From positions 496,001-560,000 of the forward strand of contig JAPEIS010000009.1 in NCBI GenBank assembly GCA_029531795.1: DNA of 64,000 nucleotides. Reading direction: 5' to 3'. The DNA comes from Sclerotinia nivalis (Eukaryota > Ascomycota > Leotiomycetes > Helotiales > Sclerotiniaceae). The notes beneath the pieces were generated by a model. The model was not told where the DNA came from, searched no databases, and saw nothing but the letters and a program-made list of their open reading frames with translations. The translations under genes and the position numbers were made by a program. Shown here in pieces: positions 24,549-37,375 of this stretch (the first letter of the stretch is position 1; each line of letters starts with the position of its first letter).

Positions 24549-26944
24549 TTAAGCAGCAACTTCTTCTTGCGTGATCAGCTTTGTGATTTTACCAATGGCG
24601 ATGGTTTGTCCCTATTTTGATATGTCAGTCTATTTCTTTCTTATTTCTCCTATTCTTGACGAGAAGAAAAGAATGAATCAAGAAAAGTATCCAAAACATA
24701 CCTGATCTCTAAGGGTAAATCTACCCAATTGTGGATAATCCTCAAATTTCTCCACACAAACACTTCCAGCACCACCAATTACCTCCATTCTCGCAATAAT
24801 GCTATCACCCTTCTTGGCATGAGTAGGTGGAACTTTACTCTTTCTATTGGTACCTTTTTGCAACTTATGCAATAACGCGGCGAAAGTAACTTCTTCAATA
24901 GCAGAATGAACATGCATAACACAATTGAAACCAGCAGATAAAATACTCTTGAGATCCAAAACTCTGATTTGAGCCTCGAATGTAGTAACGCAGTGAACGA
25001 GACGTTTTGGTGAGCAAAGAACGAAACCGGGAAGAATATCTTCTTCTTCAATACCACGTAGACGAAGACGAATTTGATCTCCGCACTGTCCTGCGGGAAT
25101 TTCCTCTTCGGTTTCACCATACGCTACCATGACCTCGACCTTTTCTTTGTTGGGCATCATGACGAGGTTCATTCCCTTCTTTACTACACCAGATTCTATC
25201 TTGCCCTCGACGAGAGTACCCATATCTCTATATTTGCCGTTGATGGGCATCATGAATGGTGCATTGACTTTGCGTTCAAGTTGGGTCATGTTGTCGAGGA
25301 ATTCAAGTAGAGATGGCCCATCATACCATGGAGCGACACCCTTGGGGATACGGTCCTTGATACCCATTGTTTGTTGTGCTGCGATTGGCATGAAGAATAC
25401 GTCGGTCTTAAGGTTGTAACCAGTTGCTTTCAAGAATTGAGATAATTTTGTTGTGCACTCCTTGTATCTTTCGTGGGACCATTCGACGGTTGGGTCATCC
25501 ATCTTGTTGATAGCCACAATAAGTTTGTTGACACCTTGGGTTTTTGCCAACATAGCGTGCTCACGAGTTTGACCTCCCTTTTCGAATCCAGTTTCGTATT
25601 CTCCCTTACGAGCAGAGATGACCAGAATTCCGACATCTGCTTGTGAGGCACCACCAATCATACTTGGCACATAGGTTTTATGGCCAGGGGCATCCAAGAT
25701 ACTGTATCTTCGCTTTTCAGTCTCGAAGTATCCTCGTCCAACCTCGACAGTCTTTCCCTTGGATCTCTCCTCCTTTGTCAAATCGAGAGCCCACGACAAA
25801 TACCATGTCTCACGACCCATTTCCTTAGCCTCTTTCTTGTTCTTCTCCATAGTTCTCTCATCAACCATTCCAGTAGCGTAAAGAATAGAACCACCAAGTG
25901 TCGACTTTCCGGCATCAACGTGTCCAATGAAAATAATGTTAACATGTTCCTTGCCGTAAATTTCCTTGAGAGTCTCGTCATCAACATCGGCTGCTTGTTC
26001 TTGCTCAACCGCATCTGCGGCACGAGCGGCTGCCTTTGCAGCACCAGTTCGAGAAGGTGATGAGCGACCAGATGATGGTGTAGGTGAAGTCTTCCCGCTG
26101 GCGGCTGCGGGTGTCTTTTCGGCTTTCTCGATGGCCTTTGCTGCGGTAACCTTAGCACCTGCTTCTGCGGATGCTGCTGCGGGCTCTTTCTTTGCCTCTT
26201 CCTTCTTCGCGGGAGTACCAATTGAGAGAACCTTCGCCTTTGGCTTTGGCGCATCACCTCCAATACTCAAAACCTTTGGTGCGTCTCCTCCAATGCTAAG
26301 AACTTTTGGTGCTCCATCCTTTACTGCTACAGGCTTATTTAAATCCGCTGAACCAGATCCGTCGGCTGGCCTTTTGGCAATAACTGGTGTTTGCCGAGGG
26401 GGCTGTGATGATTGAGCTGCTGTTTGTGGTTGTTGAGCGTATCCAGGATATTGTTGAGCTGTAAATGATTGTGGTTAGCATTTTGATCACCTAGAAATAC
26501 CCGCATACGGTAAAAGCATGAAGTCCCCAAAACCATGCCGAGTTTTGCACTTTTCATAGTGAAAGTAATGCATTTATCTTAGATTTTATGAGAGAACTCA
26601 CCATATCCTGCATTATATCCACCTTGCTGGTATCCCCCAGCATTGTAGCCTCCCTGTTGATATTGATTGTAACCTTGTTGACCATATTGAGGATATCCGC
26701 CATATCCTTGGTTTTGATATTGAGCATAACCCTGTTGTTGCCCATATTGATCATATCCTCCTCCATATTGTTGATATTGTTGACCGGGTTGAAATGATTG
26801 TGCACCAGGTTGAAAGGAATTTGCGCCCGGTTGAAATGATCTAGCTTGGGGATTTGCATTCAAATTCATTCGTTGAGTTTCTTGCGAAAGATTGTTGTCC
26901 TCTTGAGCAGCTGGATCATCTTCCCATGAGTTAAGGTCCGACAT
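24549..26944 (-). CDS. SUP35: eRF3 / Sup35 translation termination GTPase with prion-like N-domain
   Basis: GTPase that acts with eRF1 in stop-codon release on cytosolic ribosomes. Exons 26602-26944, 26458 down to 24702, and 24611 down to 24549 give 720 aa. The start MSDLNSWEDDPAAQ matches the family start; an upstream in-frame Met at 27013 is less likely. Residues about 35-115 are Gln/Gly/Tyr/Asn-rich with GGYN-type repeats, like the yeast prion domain. A charged Lys/Glu/Ala middle region carries three VLSIG repeats. The GTPase core has GHVDAGKST (G1), DAPGHKTYV (G3) and NKMDDP (G4), then EF-Tu-like domains 2 and 3. The last exon encodes 20 residues ending in ITQEEVAA. It is divergent from YRB30 (666 bp). 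Confidence 0.97.
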
Positions 26945-27610
26945 ATTTACTAGAATATAAAAGAATATGTTTTTAAGGGTGGTTGCAGATGAGAGAGATT
27001 TAGAAAGGGCCAAAAATCAAAGGATTGAGGGAGAGAAGTGGCAGTTGTTAGTGGGGCTAATAAGATGGGTTGGATCGTTTATCGAGGGGCTTTTTAATTT
27101 TTGTATTTACAGAGGATTGGATTGTGATGTTATATGTGAATTTTCGTGAGTCACAAATTTGTGCCTAATTGCTCAAAGTGACTCGAATTGTTATTGGTGT
27201 TTGTTACCTTGATTTGTTTTCTTTACAAATTTTACGCTATTTATTTCATTTATTAATAATTTATATTTATATTTATATTTATATTTATTGAGACTTTTTT
27301 CTGTGGTGGCATACTTTATGCTGCTAGCCTATTTTATTCCCGGTTAATGACGTTTTGACCAATCAATTTGACGGCAAGTGGGAATGGCTGTTTGAGAGCT
27401 GTAATCTTAGAACTTTCTTTGTTTGCTACGAATCATGAATTTAATATAAAAATAATTTTCGACATCAACAACCAAAATTTCTTATGCAACTTCTGATAAA
27501 AGATCATATCTCTATTGCACTAACTTAGATATGTCTGTGGTCTTGAATATCTCCTACTCTTCATAATACTTGCCTTGCTTGATTCTAAATCAACCCCGAA
27601 TACCCTCAAG
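26945..27610. promoter_or_regulatory. Divergent promoter region between SUP35 and YRB30
   Basis: 666 bp between two outward-facing start codons. It includes a run of TATATT units near 27258-27287. No specific site was recognised. Confidence 0.5.
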
Positions 27611-30231
27611 ATGGACATCTTCCTGGGCAAGGTAAAACGACTGATTTCCATGTTTCGGAAGCACGTGCTGACTATACTCCTTCAGGTCACTCAACAGGCC
27701 ATGAGCTATGCCATCAAGTATGTTCGATTCTAGAAAACGTCTCGGAGGTATTATCTAACACCACAGCAGGTCTGGAATTGGTATCACTGCTTCTTTTGCC
27801 ATCAGACAAACATCAAGACTTTTGAAGGTGGGATTGCTTTCTCAGCCTCGAACTTGTTAATAACATGTGACTTACGAGATTCTAGACCGTGGATAACAGT
27901 GGCGACTATCGAGAGCTTCATGAACTACAAGAAAGGCTTCATAGCAAGATTAGAGTATGTCTACTTTCCCATGAGAGTTAAATTGATGGTATGAAGAATT
28001 TCAAATGCTAACTTGGCATCCATCAGATCGTATCACCCGCTATTGATATGATAGAACTCATGTGAGTTTCATTTTGCTACTACACTGCTATTCAAATCTC
28101 ATTACTCATAATATTCAGTTCCGCGAGAGGTAACACAACTCTAGAGTCAGCTGTAACTCTAACCAAAGCACTTCGATGGGAAATCCAATCTCTCGGTATG
28201 AGATTAGCAAAAGCTGCAAGTGCCGAAGAATTCTCACGCCGGAATCAAAATCGAGCAAAAACACGAGCTTCTCACGAAGCCGAGATTCGAGCTATTGTTA
28301 GAGATATCAAGAAGCTTTTGACCAGGATAGAAGATGCAGTACCACTTATCAATCTAGCCATCACTACTTCCGGGGCGAGCCTCTCGACAACACTTCCAGA
28401 TACTGTATCACCATCGAGGTTACTTCAAGCAAGTAACCTTCTTGCTCAAGGGGATGCCAAGTACGGGGAGAAGCCGAATGTGTCTGTACAAATTGGACCA
28501 ACACTTACTCTCTCCTTGTATATGTTATTCGCCGGACATGCTTATCGAGCTCAGGATGAAGAAGGTATGAGAGAGACTACTTGGAAAGAGGTCATTCATA
28601 AAGCTAAAGTTAAGCTTTTACGTGTACCTCTCCGATCTACATACGGCTCATCTGGACAGTTACATCATTCTAAAGAAGCCAAGGATTACTTAACTGGGAA
28701 AGATTTGTCTTTAATTGCCGGCGAAGGTAAAGAAACAGAATACGCATATCAGCTTGAAATAATTGAAGATTTCGATGATGATCGGGTACACTCTTACGAG
28801 GATGGAGAACCACAGCCGGGACCGTATGGAGGTGTTAAATTGGCAGGTATTCGAGAATACTTGCCAATTCATCAAATATCCAAGATCTTCTACGCAGACA
28901 CTGGCAAAATATTAAATATTGGTAACCAGGATGAGGCGAACAGTCCTGTTTTGCTCTTAAAGCGAGATATCAATGCAATGCCACCGAGGCGAATGATGGA
29001 GGGGCATGAGATACAAAATGAGTGGTATGACGAGGGCGAAGATTTGCCATCGGAGGAAGTACCAGAACCGGAAGAAGAAGAGCCAAAGCAAGAGGAAGAG
29101 GATGAAGAAGATGACGACCTTGATATTGATGAACAACTTCGACGAGAAAGCATGGCACCAGAATCTACATCGGAGGTTTTAGAAATACCACAAGAAAATA
29201 CAACATGGCGACTTCCCCAGGATCTCGATCCAGAATGGCTTGCCCTAGAAGTATATACCGAAGCCGAAGGCTCAGAATCCGAAGATGAGTTCGAGCCTGA
29301 ACGAAATGGAGATTCTGCATCTATATCTAGCCGACCAAGTACCTCGGGCGGGCACCTCTCTACCAACGATCTAACCACTGATCTATCGAACCTCAAAATA
29401 TCTTCGCCAGCCCCAGCTACCCCATCTTCTCCGGCCCATGTGCCATCCCACCCCACATCTCCCATGCCCCTCTCCTTCAGCCCCTCCAAACCCCGCTCCA
29501 AACCCCAAACCAAAGGCCTCCAAATCCCCATTCAAACCCGCTCCTCCCTTTCCCTCCTCGAAATGCTCATCCGCCTTACCGCACTCCAACAATTCCAACA
29601 ATCCACTCACCTAGCCGTCCCCGATGAATTCCTGACATTCTTCCTTCATGAATCATCTACCACCGGCGCAGGCGGTGATGCATCAGAACGTAAACGAACG
29701 AGAATGATGGCGAGAAAGAAGGTAGGCTTTGATCCTTATGATGAGAGTCCAGTGAAGAGACATGGAGAGAATTATCAATATGGTGAAGATGAGGGGCATG
29801 ACAGATACGAAAGGGAAGGAACGCCCTGGGATGAGGACGTACCGCCAAGTCCGCGTGGGATACGAGAACGAAGCTCAACACCGCAGAGATCATTGGCATC
29901 ACCGGCTAGATTTGGGAGTGATATAAGACAAAGCAGAGAAATATCCTCTCCGTCACCATCATCGCCTATCTCACCGTATAGACCAAAGTCCCAACCATAT
30001 TTTCAACAAAGACAGGGATTTGGTTATCGGGGGAGAGGTGCTGGAGTGGATGGGAAGGGTAATGGTGGTCCGTTAGATAAGGTACACAGGGAAAGAAATG
30101 AGGGAAGAGCAAGCCCATTGAGGAGAGGAGGAAGTGTAGAAACGGATATGAGTCTAGGGACGAGTCCAGGAAGTCCGGCATTGGCTGTTAGTAAAGATGA
30201 GAGCGAGGAAATTAACGAGATGAGAAATTGA
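27611..30231 (+). CDS. RanGTP-binding protein, Yrb30-like
   Basis: Fungal RanGTP-binding protein; in yeast Yrb30 binds RanGTP and affects its hydrolysis. Exons 27611-27631, 27686-27717, 27770-27827, 27886-27954, 28027-28061 and 28119-30231 give 775 aa. Five small 5' exons (21, 32, 58, 69 and 35 nt) precede one large exon. The conserved N-terminus reads MDIFLGKVTQQAMSYAIKSG, then RELHELQERLHSKIRIVSPA and TKALRWEIQSLGMRLAKAA, then the QIGPTLTLSLYMLFAGHAYR region. An acidic Glu/Asp block lies near residues 320-350, and a long Ser/Pro-rich disordered C-terminus follows. It is longer than the yeast protein, as in filamentous fungi. The family assignment (PF05508 type) is from memory. Stops with TGA at 30231. 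Confidence 0.87.
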
Positions 30232-31722
30232 GTTGAGGGCAACGTATTGCATATTGCACATTGCATATCATAGCACATCATAGTATAGCGAAGGACAAAA
30301 CGAAAATAACGATTAAATGAGCAAAGAAAATATAACGATATCCTCTCTCCCTTCCATACCATCCGTGCATACATGTATACATACATATATACATATATAC
30401 ACCCCCATCAATTAATCAACATATAAGTATCTCCATCTCCATCTCCATTACATTTTTTAAGACAAATACGCGAAATTCTTTTGACTAATTACTGCAGACC
30501 TAGATCATAGATAATTAACCCCCTCCTAAACGAAAGAAATGAGTACATTCCTATTTCCCTTTTGTTTATTTAACTAAGCAACTTTTTATTACCTAGGTAC
30601 CTATTCAAGGATAACGAGGTTGTGGTCAAGCCCAAGCTCAAGGCAAAAAATGATAGCAGCGGATGCATTCACTCACTCACTCACTACCTACCTATCTATC
30701 TACTTCTAGATATGAGTCTAGATATGAGTCACTTGATTCATTTCATTTCGTAGATTCATTTTGTAGTACACATTATTAAGCCATATTAGTTTTTAAAACT
30801 GAGATTTACTCGGTTTTGTTTGATATTCATTCTGATACCTAGGTACCTGCCTGGTATTTACTTGTACATATAACTTTAAGCTAAGCGAGGAAGTCCGGAG
30901 GACCCTTTTCACATTGATACATGATACATGATACATGATGATTACTAGGTATGCTTATATCGAACACCTCAATCTTATTCTTATTCTTATGCACTTCCAT
31001 TCAATGATGCGATCATTACTCGACACACACACACACATATATATATGTACATGGAAAAGAGCACCCGTCACTTCCCACCTACTCCAAAGTAAAGGAATTT
31101 CGGAGCGCTTCATCTCATTTCATGACATGCCATCTTCTTACAACCCTGTAACTCCTCCCTCGTATCTTCCTTTCTTTCCCTTTATCTCTCTCCTAAACTC
31201 TAGTCTCACCACAATGATACTATATACAACACAGCCAAAACATGACGCTATGAAGTGCACGCAACAAGATGCTACGCCATGCCATGCCCTGCCCATTAAA
31301 TAAGCATAGCAAAAGCAAAAGCACAAGCGACACCAGCCAACGCCCCTCCCCCAAGAACAAAATCAACACATTGTAAAAGAAAGAGAATAAACGCCTATGT
31401 AAATGCCGAAATCTTGATACAGGCCAAGCCGAGTCAAGTAACACGTCCCCAAAAAAGACAACATTGCCCACCCTATCATTCTGCTGTCCCATCATGAAAA
31501 ATACAATCGTGATGACTGGGTATTGTGGTATAAAGCAAGGTGCAAATTTGGAAGCAAAGCTGTGATTGTGATGTGTCGTTATGACAACTCCGTTTTTGTT
31601 TTTCTATGCCCCGATGATTGAACTCCTTATATTATTAGTTTGTATGGGACAAGCTGCTGTATAGTTCAAATCTGAATTCATATGAATGACTGAAAGTACA
31701 TGGAGAAGCGAATCCATCTTCA
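30232..31722. other. Convergent 3' region between YRB30 and DBF4, no gene seen
   Basis: AT-rich with ACATATAT-type repeats near 30378-30402, CACT repeats near 30670-30685 and CACACA near 31025-31035. Small frames at 30935-31303 and on the minus strand are low in information. I see no RNA gene. Confidence 0.5.
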
Positions 31723-33818
31723 TTACAAAAGAGGTCGAACAAGTTGACTTAATAGGGCGTCAAGTTCTCTCCAATTATCGGCCTTCTCCGCGAATTTGCG
31801 ATGTTTGCGTGAGAATACATGCTTTTCAATAATTAGTACCATTGCGATCACAATATAAAAGGAAACTTACCTCATCAAAGTCCTCGAACTTATCACCGCA
31901 GTTCTCACAGTATCCTGGTTTGGGATCACGCTTTTCAAGCTTTCTTTGCTGAACAGCTTTTGCTTTGCGAGCAGCTTCAACTTTTCTTCCCGTTTCCTCT
32001 CTCTCTGTATTAATATCATCTTCCTCTATGACGCCAAGTTTCTTTTGTGCCTCACGCCTTGCAGGGCGAGTGGTTGTGTCTTCTCTTACAGTCGAAGTGA
32101 TGTCAGTCAAACGGTGAGATCCATGAGATCCAGATCCACCATTTGTCTTCTCCAGCACCTTCCTCTGCAGACCATGAAGCTCTTTGCTTGTTCCGACTTT
32201 GAGTCCAGGTTGAGCTGCTGTGGAAGAGATCATCTGAGAGCGAATAGCCGATGTGATGTTCGATGGTTGGACTCCCGATGCAACAGGTTCACCGCCAAAC
32301 AATCTACCAACACCAGCACGACTGACAAACGCATTTTGACCTCGAGAAGAAGACTCAAGTTCTGCACGATGAATCCTGGTTCTGTTGGTATCGAATGGAT
32401 TGGCTTGCCTCGTCGAGATAGTAGCACTTCGGTTTGCTCCATCGTCAAGCTGAGATAGTGCTCGTTTGCTGATCGTTTTCGGTGGCTGCATTTTGGCTGC
32501 TTCTACCGCAGCAGCAGCTCTCGTCCTTGGAACCACAGCCCTTTCCCTTTCCTTTTGCCTCTGGATACGTATCAATTCCTTTTCTTTCTCCAATTCACGA
32601 CGACTGAACTCTAGCTCATCCACAAATGGACACTTGCCATTTGGAACACTGCGGAACTGAGGCCAATCTCCGTGTTCTTTTTGAGTAACCTTGTTGTACT
32701 CTCTAACCATTATCGGCTTTCTCTTTTCATCAATATCATGAATGTAGATATAAGGCCCTTTGAATATAGTCATTTCCTTTGTAGCGACGCTGAGATCTCG
32801 ATCTGATGGTCCATAAATTCGTTCATTCCTCAATAATTGGGATAGATCAGCTTCTTGGACTGCTCTGGTTATCGTACCACCCTGGACGGAATGGCTCCTT
32901 GTATTATGACTGTGTGATGTTTGGTAACCAGTGTCCGTGTCAAACATTGTCGTCATCATTCTTTGCAACTTTTCCAACGCCCATATTTTCATCCCTAGCT
33001 CCCGTGCCTTGTATAGTACATCCAAGCTACGGGCTTGCTGTCGCCTTGCATCTCCATCATGTCCTTGTGCAACAAGCCTTCTGGGAACTGGAGCTTCAAA
33101 TGTAAACTTTGATCGGGGATCTCTCAAATCTGCGGTCTCGGAGGACCGGTCCAGCAAAGAGGGATTTATAGTTCCGTGTTGCGAATGCAACTCAGCTGTA
33201 GTTGAAGAAGTGAAGGGCGTCTCGGGTGGAATCGATCGAGTGGTGACGACATGAGTGACTTCATTAGAAAAGAATTTTTCGTCGCGCTGAAAAGAGGTCA
33301 ATATGATCCGTGGCACCCAGCCCTTACACAGAATCAACACTTACTGCACCTAGGGCGAGAACTTGTTTTGTATATTTAAGCCGGACATCCTCTGATATAC
33401 TTTCAAAGTAGAAGACGAATTTTGGAAAATTCTTCCTGTAATGCTTTTGCCATTGACGTATAGATTCCAAACTCTCCTCTGGTATTTTATCTGCTTTTGT
33501 AACTTGCTGCTGAGAACCTCGATCTCCTCTAACTGCTACGTACTTTCGTTCAAAATTGGATGGCTGGATGGTGGACTTCCGACTAAAGACCCTTCCTTCA
33601 ACCGACCCTTGACTAACACTTTGACGCGGAGGTGTTCTTAAAGCTTGCTGATGCGCATCTAGCATCTGCTTCTTCGCCGGGGGTGGTTGTCCATATGCAT
33701 CTTCGCGTTGTATATTGGCATATGATCGTTTTTGCTTAGTGGTAGTCGAAGCTACCGCTCGGTACGGGGAATTAGCGACATTCGAGATGGTTGAGAGAGG
33801 CTGCCTCCTGCTCGACAT
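31723..33818 (-). CDS. DBF4: Dbf4/Dfp1 regulatory subunit of Cdc7 kinase
   Basis: Nuclear activator of the Cdc7/Hsk1 kinase that fires replication origins. Exons 33345-33818, 31871-33286 and 31723-31821 give 662 aa. The BRCT-like motif N region spans the first intron (NFPKFVFYFESISEDVR then EKFFSNEVTHVVTT). Motif M is GPYIYIHDIDEKRKPIMVREY. The C-terminal motif C zinc finger spans the last intron: GYCENCGDKFEDFDE joined to HVFSRKHRKFA, a CX2C...HX5H finger. I chose MSSRRQPL at 33818 (AAC before ATG, family-like start); an in-frame ATG at 33866 would add 16 residues. It is divergent from ICP55. The zinc finger is complete only if the last intron is spliced. The gene is cell-cycle regulated in yeasts; no MluI box is clear here. 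Confidence 0.93.
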
Positions 33819-33866
33819 GTTTGTTGTTAATGTGACAGTTAGAGGTGATAACGATACTGTTGCCAT

Positions 33867-34473
33867 ATGAAAATATATTAATTCTCTGTGTATGACAGAG
33901 AATTCCCTCTGAAGGAGCGGAGTGGGGTTCTAGCACGCGACTTTTGACACGGTTTGTAGCCTCTTTCTTATGAAGACATTAAGTAGATACAATTCAAGAG
34001 ACTTGGGAAGTGGATGATATCGAAATGTTTTAACACAAAAAGTTGCTGAGACCAGACAATTAATGAATGTGGGTTGGGATAATGCTTGACTGGGTGATTT
34101 TGAGTGGTGAAAGGTCGGATTCTTTCTGTGGTGGTTCCTTTTTTATGTGATGATGACCTGGTTTGGATGTTATGGCGGACAACAATAACGCTAAAGACGC
34201 GAAGCGGATTATTTCCACTCAGCAACCATTTTACCTACTTTCCCCAGTTCGTAAATAACTATAGATAGCCCAATTAAACTTTCACAATTTATGCTTGATA
34301 ATACAATTTTATAATACATAAACGCTTGTTACAGTACTTGATAACCTGACATGACATAATATAGCGGAACTTTTTTGGGGAATTAAATTAATATTTGATC
34401 TTCTTATAAGTATGCCAAAGACTCGAGGGACTCGATACGATCAATTGCTAATCATCAGGTACTAATTGCTATC
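33867..34473. promoter_or_regulatory. Divergent promoter region between DBF4 and ICP55
   Basis: About 600 bp between outward-facing starts. ACGCG cores occur near 33937 and 34197 (partial MCB-like, only suggestive). No coding frame. Confidence 0.45.
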
Positions 34474-36108
34474 ATGAAGTGTAGTAGAAGATCACGAACA
34501 CTTCTCCAGCAATTGGAAGGAAAGAGTAGAGGAGTATGGTCTTCATCATCATTATCCTCGAGACCTCAGTGTCGAGCTCAAGTATTATCTGCAGCAACAA
34601 GCTGTCGTACAACATATCAACCAAAAAGATTGTATAATTCGATACATGCATCAGAACTTCAATTTGGTCAACCTGTTCATGAAACCCATCCGCATTTACT
34701 GAATGCCGGGGAAGGTATGAAAATGAATTCAATCGTATGATTACGATTACACTAAAACAATATCAGTTACTCCAGGTATCACCGCGCAAGAATATGCGGA
34801 TCGCCGAGCAGATTTTGCTGCAAAACTTCCTCCAAATTCAATTGCCATCTTAAGAGGAGCAGATATCAAATATCGATCTGGGGCTGTATTTCATGAATTT
34901 CATCAACAATCAAACTTCTTTTATCTTACTGGATTTAATGAACCGGAGGCCTTTGCAGTAATACAGAGGCTGGAGTCTTCAGAATTTATATTTCACCTGT
35001 TCGTTAGGCCGAAAGATGCACAAGCAGAACTTTGGGATGGTGCTAGATCCGGGGAACAAGCAGCCTTGGATGTATTCAATGCAGATGAAGTAAGACTATT
35101 TTCTACAACATGTCCCAAACAAGAATGCTAATGATGACATAGTCTGGAGATGTCAATCACGCACATCTACTTCTGAAGCCACTCATTGAAGGAGCCAGTG
35201 AAGTATTTATGGATATCAAAGAATCCCAGGGAACGATCATAGAATCGCAAGGAGGTGTATCAAAGCAAAAGGAACTTGTGCAACTCTTACGCGACGCTAA
35301 AGTAAAGAAAATGAGGCCAATTGAGTCATTGATAAACGAATTGAGGGCCATCAAAAGTAAAGCCGAAATTGAAAATATGCGAAAGGCAGGCAAAATCTCC
35401 GGGAGGTCTTTTACAAATGCTATGCGGCAGCGATGGACCGAAGAAAAACATCTTGGCGCCTTCCTGGAGTATGATTTCAAGATCGGAGGTTGTGAGAAGA
35501 GTGCTTATGTGCCAGTCATTGGAGGTGGAAGAAATGCTCAGAGCATACATTACGTTTCCAACAATGATATCCTACGAGATGGCGAGCTTGTTCTGGTAGA
35601 TGCCGGTGGACAATATGGTGGATACATTGCGGATATCACTCGAACATGGCCCATTAATGGCAAGTTTACAGATGCTCAGAAAGATCTCTACGAAGCAGTT
35701 TTAAGAGTACAACGAAGTAGTATCGCACTATGCAGAGAAAGCTCAAATATGACACTGGACAAAATACACACAGTCACCAGGAATGGCCTCATCGATCAAT
35801 TGAAGCAATTGGGATTCGATATGTCTGGAAATGCTATCGATGTTCTCTTTCCTCACCATGTCGGTCATTACATTGGACTTGATGTTCATGATGTTCCAGG
35901 CTATTCTCGAAGTAAACTTCTGAAGGAAGGACATTGCATTACAATTGAGCCGGGAATTTATGTACCAAATGATGAGCGCTGGCCATCTCATTTTTGGGGT
36001 ATGGGCATCAGGATTGAGGATAGTGTTTGTGTGCAGGATGATTCGCCCCTAGTCTTGACTACCGAGGCAGTCAAGGAGGTTGTAGATATCGAAGCTTTAC
36101 GCGATTAG
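34474..36108 (+). CDS. ICP55: Mitochondrial intermediate cleaving peptidase 55 (aminopeptidase P family)
   Basis: Mitochondrial metallopeptidase that removes one residue from presequence-processed proteins (N-end rule stabilisation in yeast). Exons 34474-34714, 34767-35089 and 35143-36108 give 509 aa. The first about 60 residues are Arg/Ser-rich with few acids, a typical matrix presequence. The N-terminal aminopeptidase P domain starts at GITAQEYADRRADFAAKL and has FFYLTGFNEPEA. The pita-bread catalytic domain shows the metal ligands: Asp in LVDAGGQYGG, Asp in ADITRTWP, His in HHVGHYIGLDVHD, Glu in TIEPGIYV and Glu in GIRIEDSV. All ligands are present, so it should be active. The closest alternative is an XPNPEP3-type enzyme, which is the same family. 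Confidence 0.95.
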
Positions 36109-36633
36109 ATGAAGGGGGATGAATGGATGAATGTATGATAACGATGTATACCACTCCAACCAAAAAGTATGAATACCCATAATATAAATACCCCCGAATT
36201 AATCAGAATAATGTTAAGTAGACGCTGGAAAGTTTTGTAATGGAGTGTCTTTGCTTTCTATTTGCCCATTCTAATTCTAATGAGCGATAACAAATCAAAG
36301 CATGGGAAAGATTTTGTTACTCCCAATAAAATCTAGTGTTGCGGGTGAGCTCCCGGTGAGCTTAGCAAGTAGCCGAAGCTTAATTAAGGGTTCAATTATT
36401 TGCCCCACTAATCAATCGGCCGCATTACCGCATCACGGCCTCTCAGCCTCGTTGCACAATCCATGGATCTCATCCACCTTTAATCCAATTCAACCTCACA
36501 TTGCACAACATCAACTCGTTACATCATAAACAAACCGGTGTTTCCAACCCATGAAAAAAAAAGAAAATACAACCAAACATCCAACAAATCCATCCCACCT
36601 CACCAACACCACACAACCACAACCACAACCAAA
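36109..36633. other. Intergenic region ICP55-ATG12
   Basis: Holds the ICP55 3' UTR and the ATG12 promoter. ACC/ACA-rich leader near 36590-36630 precedes the ATG12 start. An in-frame ATG at 36538 upstream of ATG12 would add a Thr/His-rich extension and looks like leader. Confidence 0.5.
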
Positions 36634-37210
36634 ATGTCCAACTCAAACACCCCCTCCCCCGTCCCCTCCCGAACCCCAACACCCACATCCAGCACCCCTC
36701 CCGCGCCCTCATCACGAATCCCCGATCTTCCCCCCTCCTCCCCCACCCTCCCTCTAACCATGACCTCCTCACTCCTCCTCACCAATCTCCCCCGCGACTC
36801 GTCTTCCGCCCTCGAACACGCATTTTCCTTTCCCACCGCGAAGATAACAGTGCGTTTTCAACCTATTGGATCAGCGCCGATTTTACAAAGACCCGTTTCG
36901 AAGATTAGTTCGAGTCAGAGGTTTGAGACTGTGGTTGCTTATTTGAGGAGGGTTTTGAAGTTGGATAGGAAGGGGGGGGAGGGCGAAAGTGTGTTTTTGT
37001 ATGTTAATAGTTGTTTTGCGCCGGCGTTGGATGAGGTGGTGGGGAATTTACATAGGGTGAGTGAGTTTTTTTGGGGGATTTATGGAGATAGTTATGAGGA
37101 ACGAGAGTGGAGGGATGGAAAAGATTTGATACTAATTTCCGGGATAGTGTTTTAAGGATTCCAAGGACCAGCTTATTGTTACCTACTCGATGACACCTGC
37201 ATTTGGATGA
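36634..37210 (+). CDS. ATG12: Autophagy ubiquitin-like protein Atg12
   Basis: Ubiquitin-like modifier conjugated to Atg5 by Atg7 and Atg10; the conjugate acts as E3 for Atg8 lipidation. Exons 36634-37056 and 37148-37210 give 161 aa. A Pro/Ser/Thr-rich N-terminal extension (about 65 residues) precedes the ubiquitin fold: [54 protein letters not shown]. The second exon encodes [20 protein letters not shown]. It ends in the bare C-terminal Gly that Atg12 uses without proteolytic processing. The intron acceptor at 37147 was chosen because it restores the conserved CFK. Reading past the donor would add a short unrelated tail and lose the Gly. Confidence 0.96.
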
Positions 37211-37375
37211 TCGAACGACAAATACACGGTATTCAATTACTGTATAAAATATGCTTGAGTTGGTAAAAAATTCATATTGCTAATCGGCGTCTAAAAGCTG
37301 AGCAAATATGGGGAATCTTAAACGTGGACAAGTACGCCTGCAATCTAATAACATCGGTAATTTCATCCACAACAC

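Noticed and set aside
25966..26415. Open frame opposite the SUP35 middle region
   Set aside because: Ala/Ser-rich complement of the Lys/Ala-rich SUP35 segment.
28890..29531. Antisense open frame of 213 codons opposite YRB30
   Set aside because: Ser-rich complement of the acidic and Ser/Pro-rich coding region; no independent features.
36538..36633. Upstream in-frame Met of ATG12
   Set aside because: Gives a Thr/His/Lys-rich extension unlike Atg12; the ATG at 36634 has a better context (CAAAATG).
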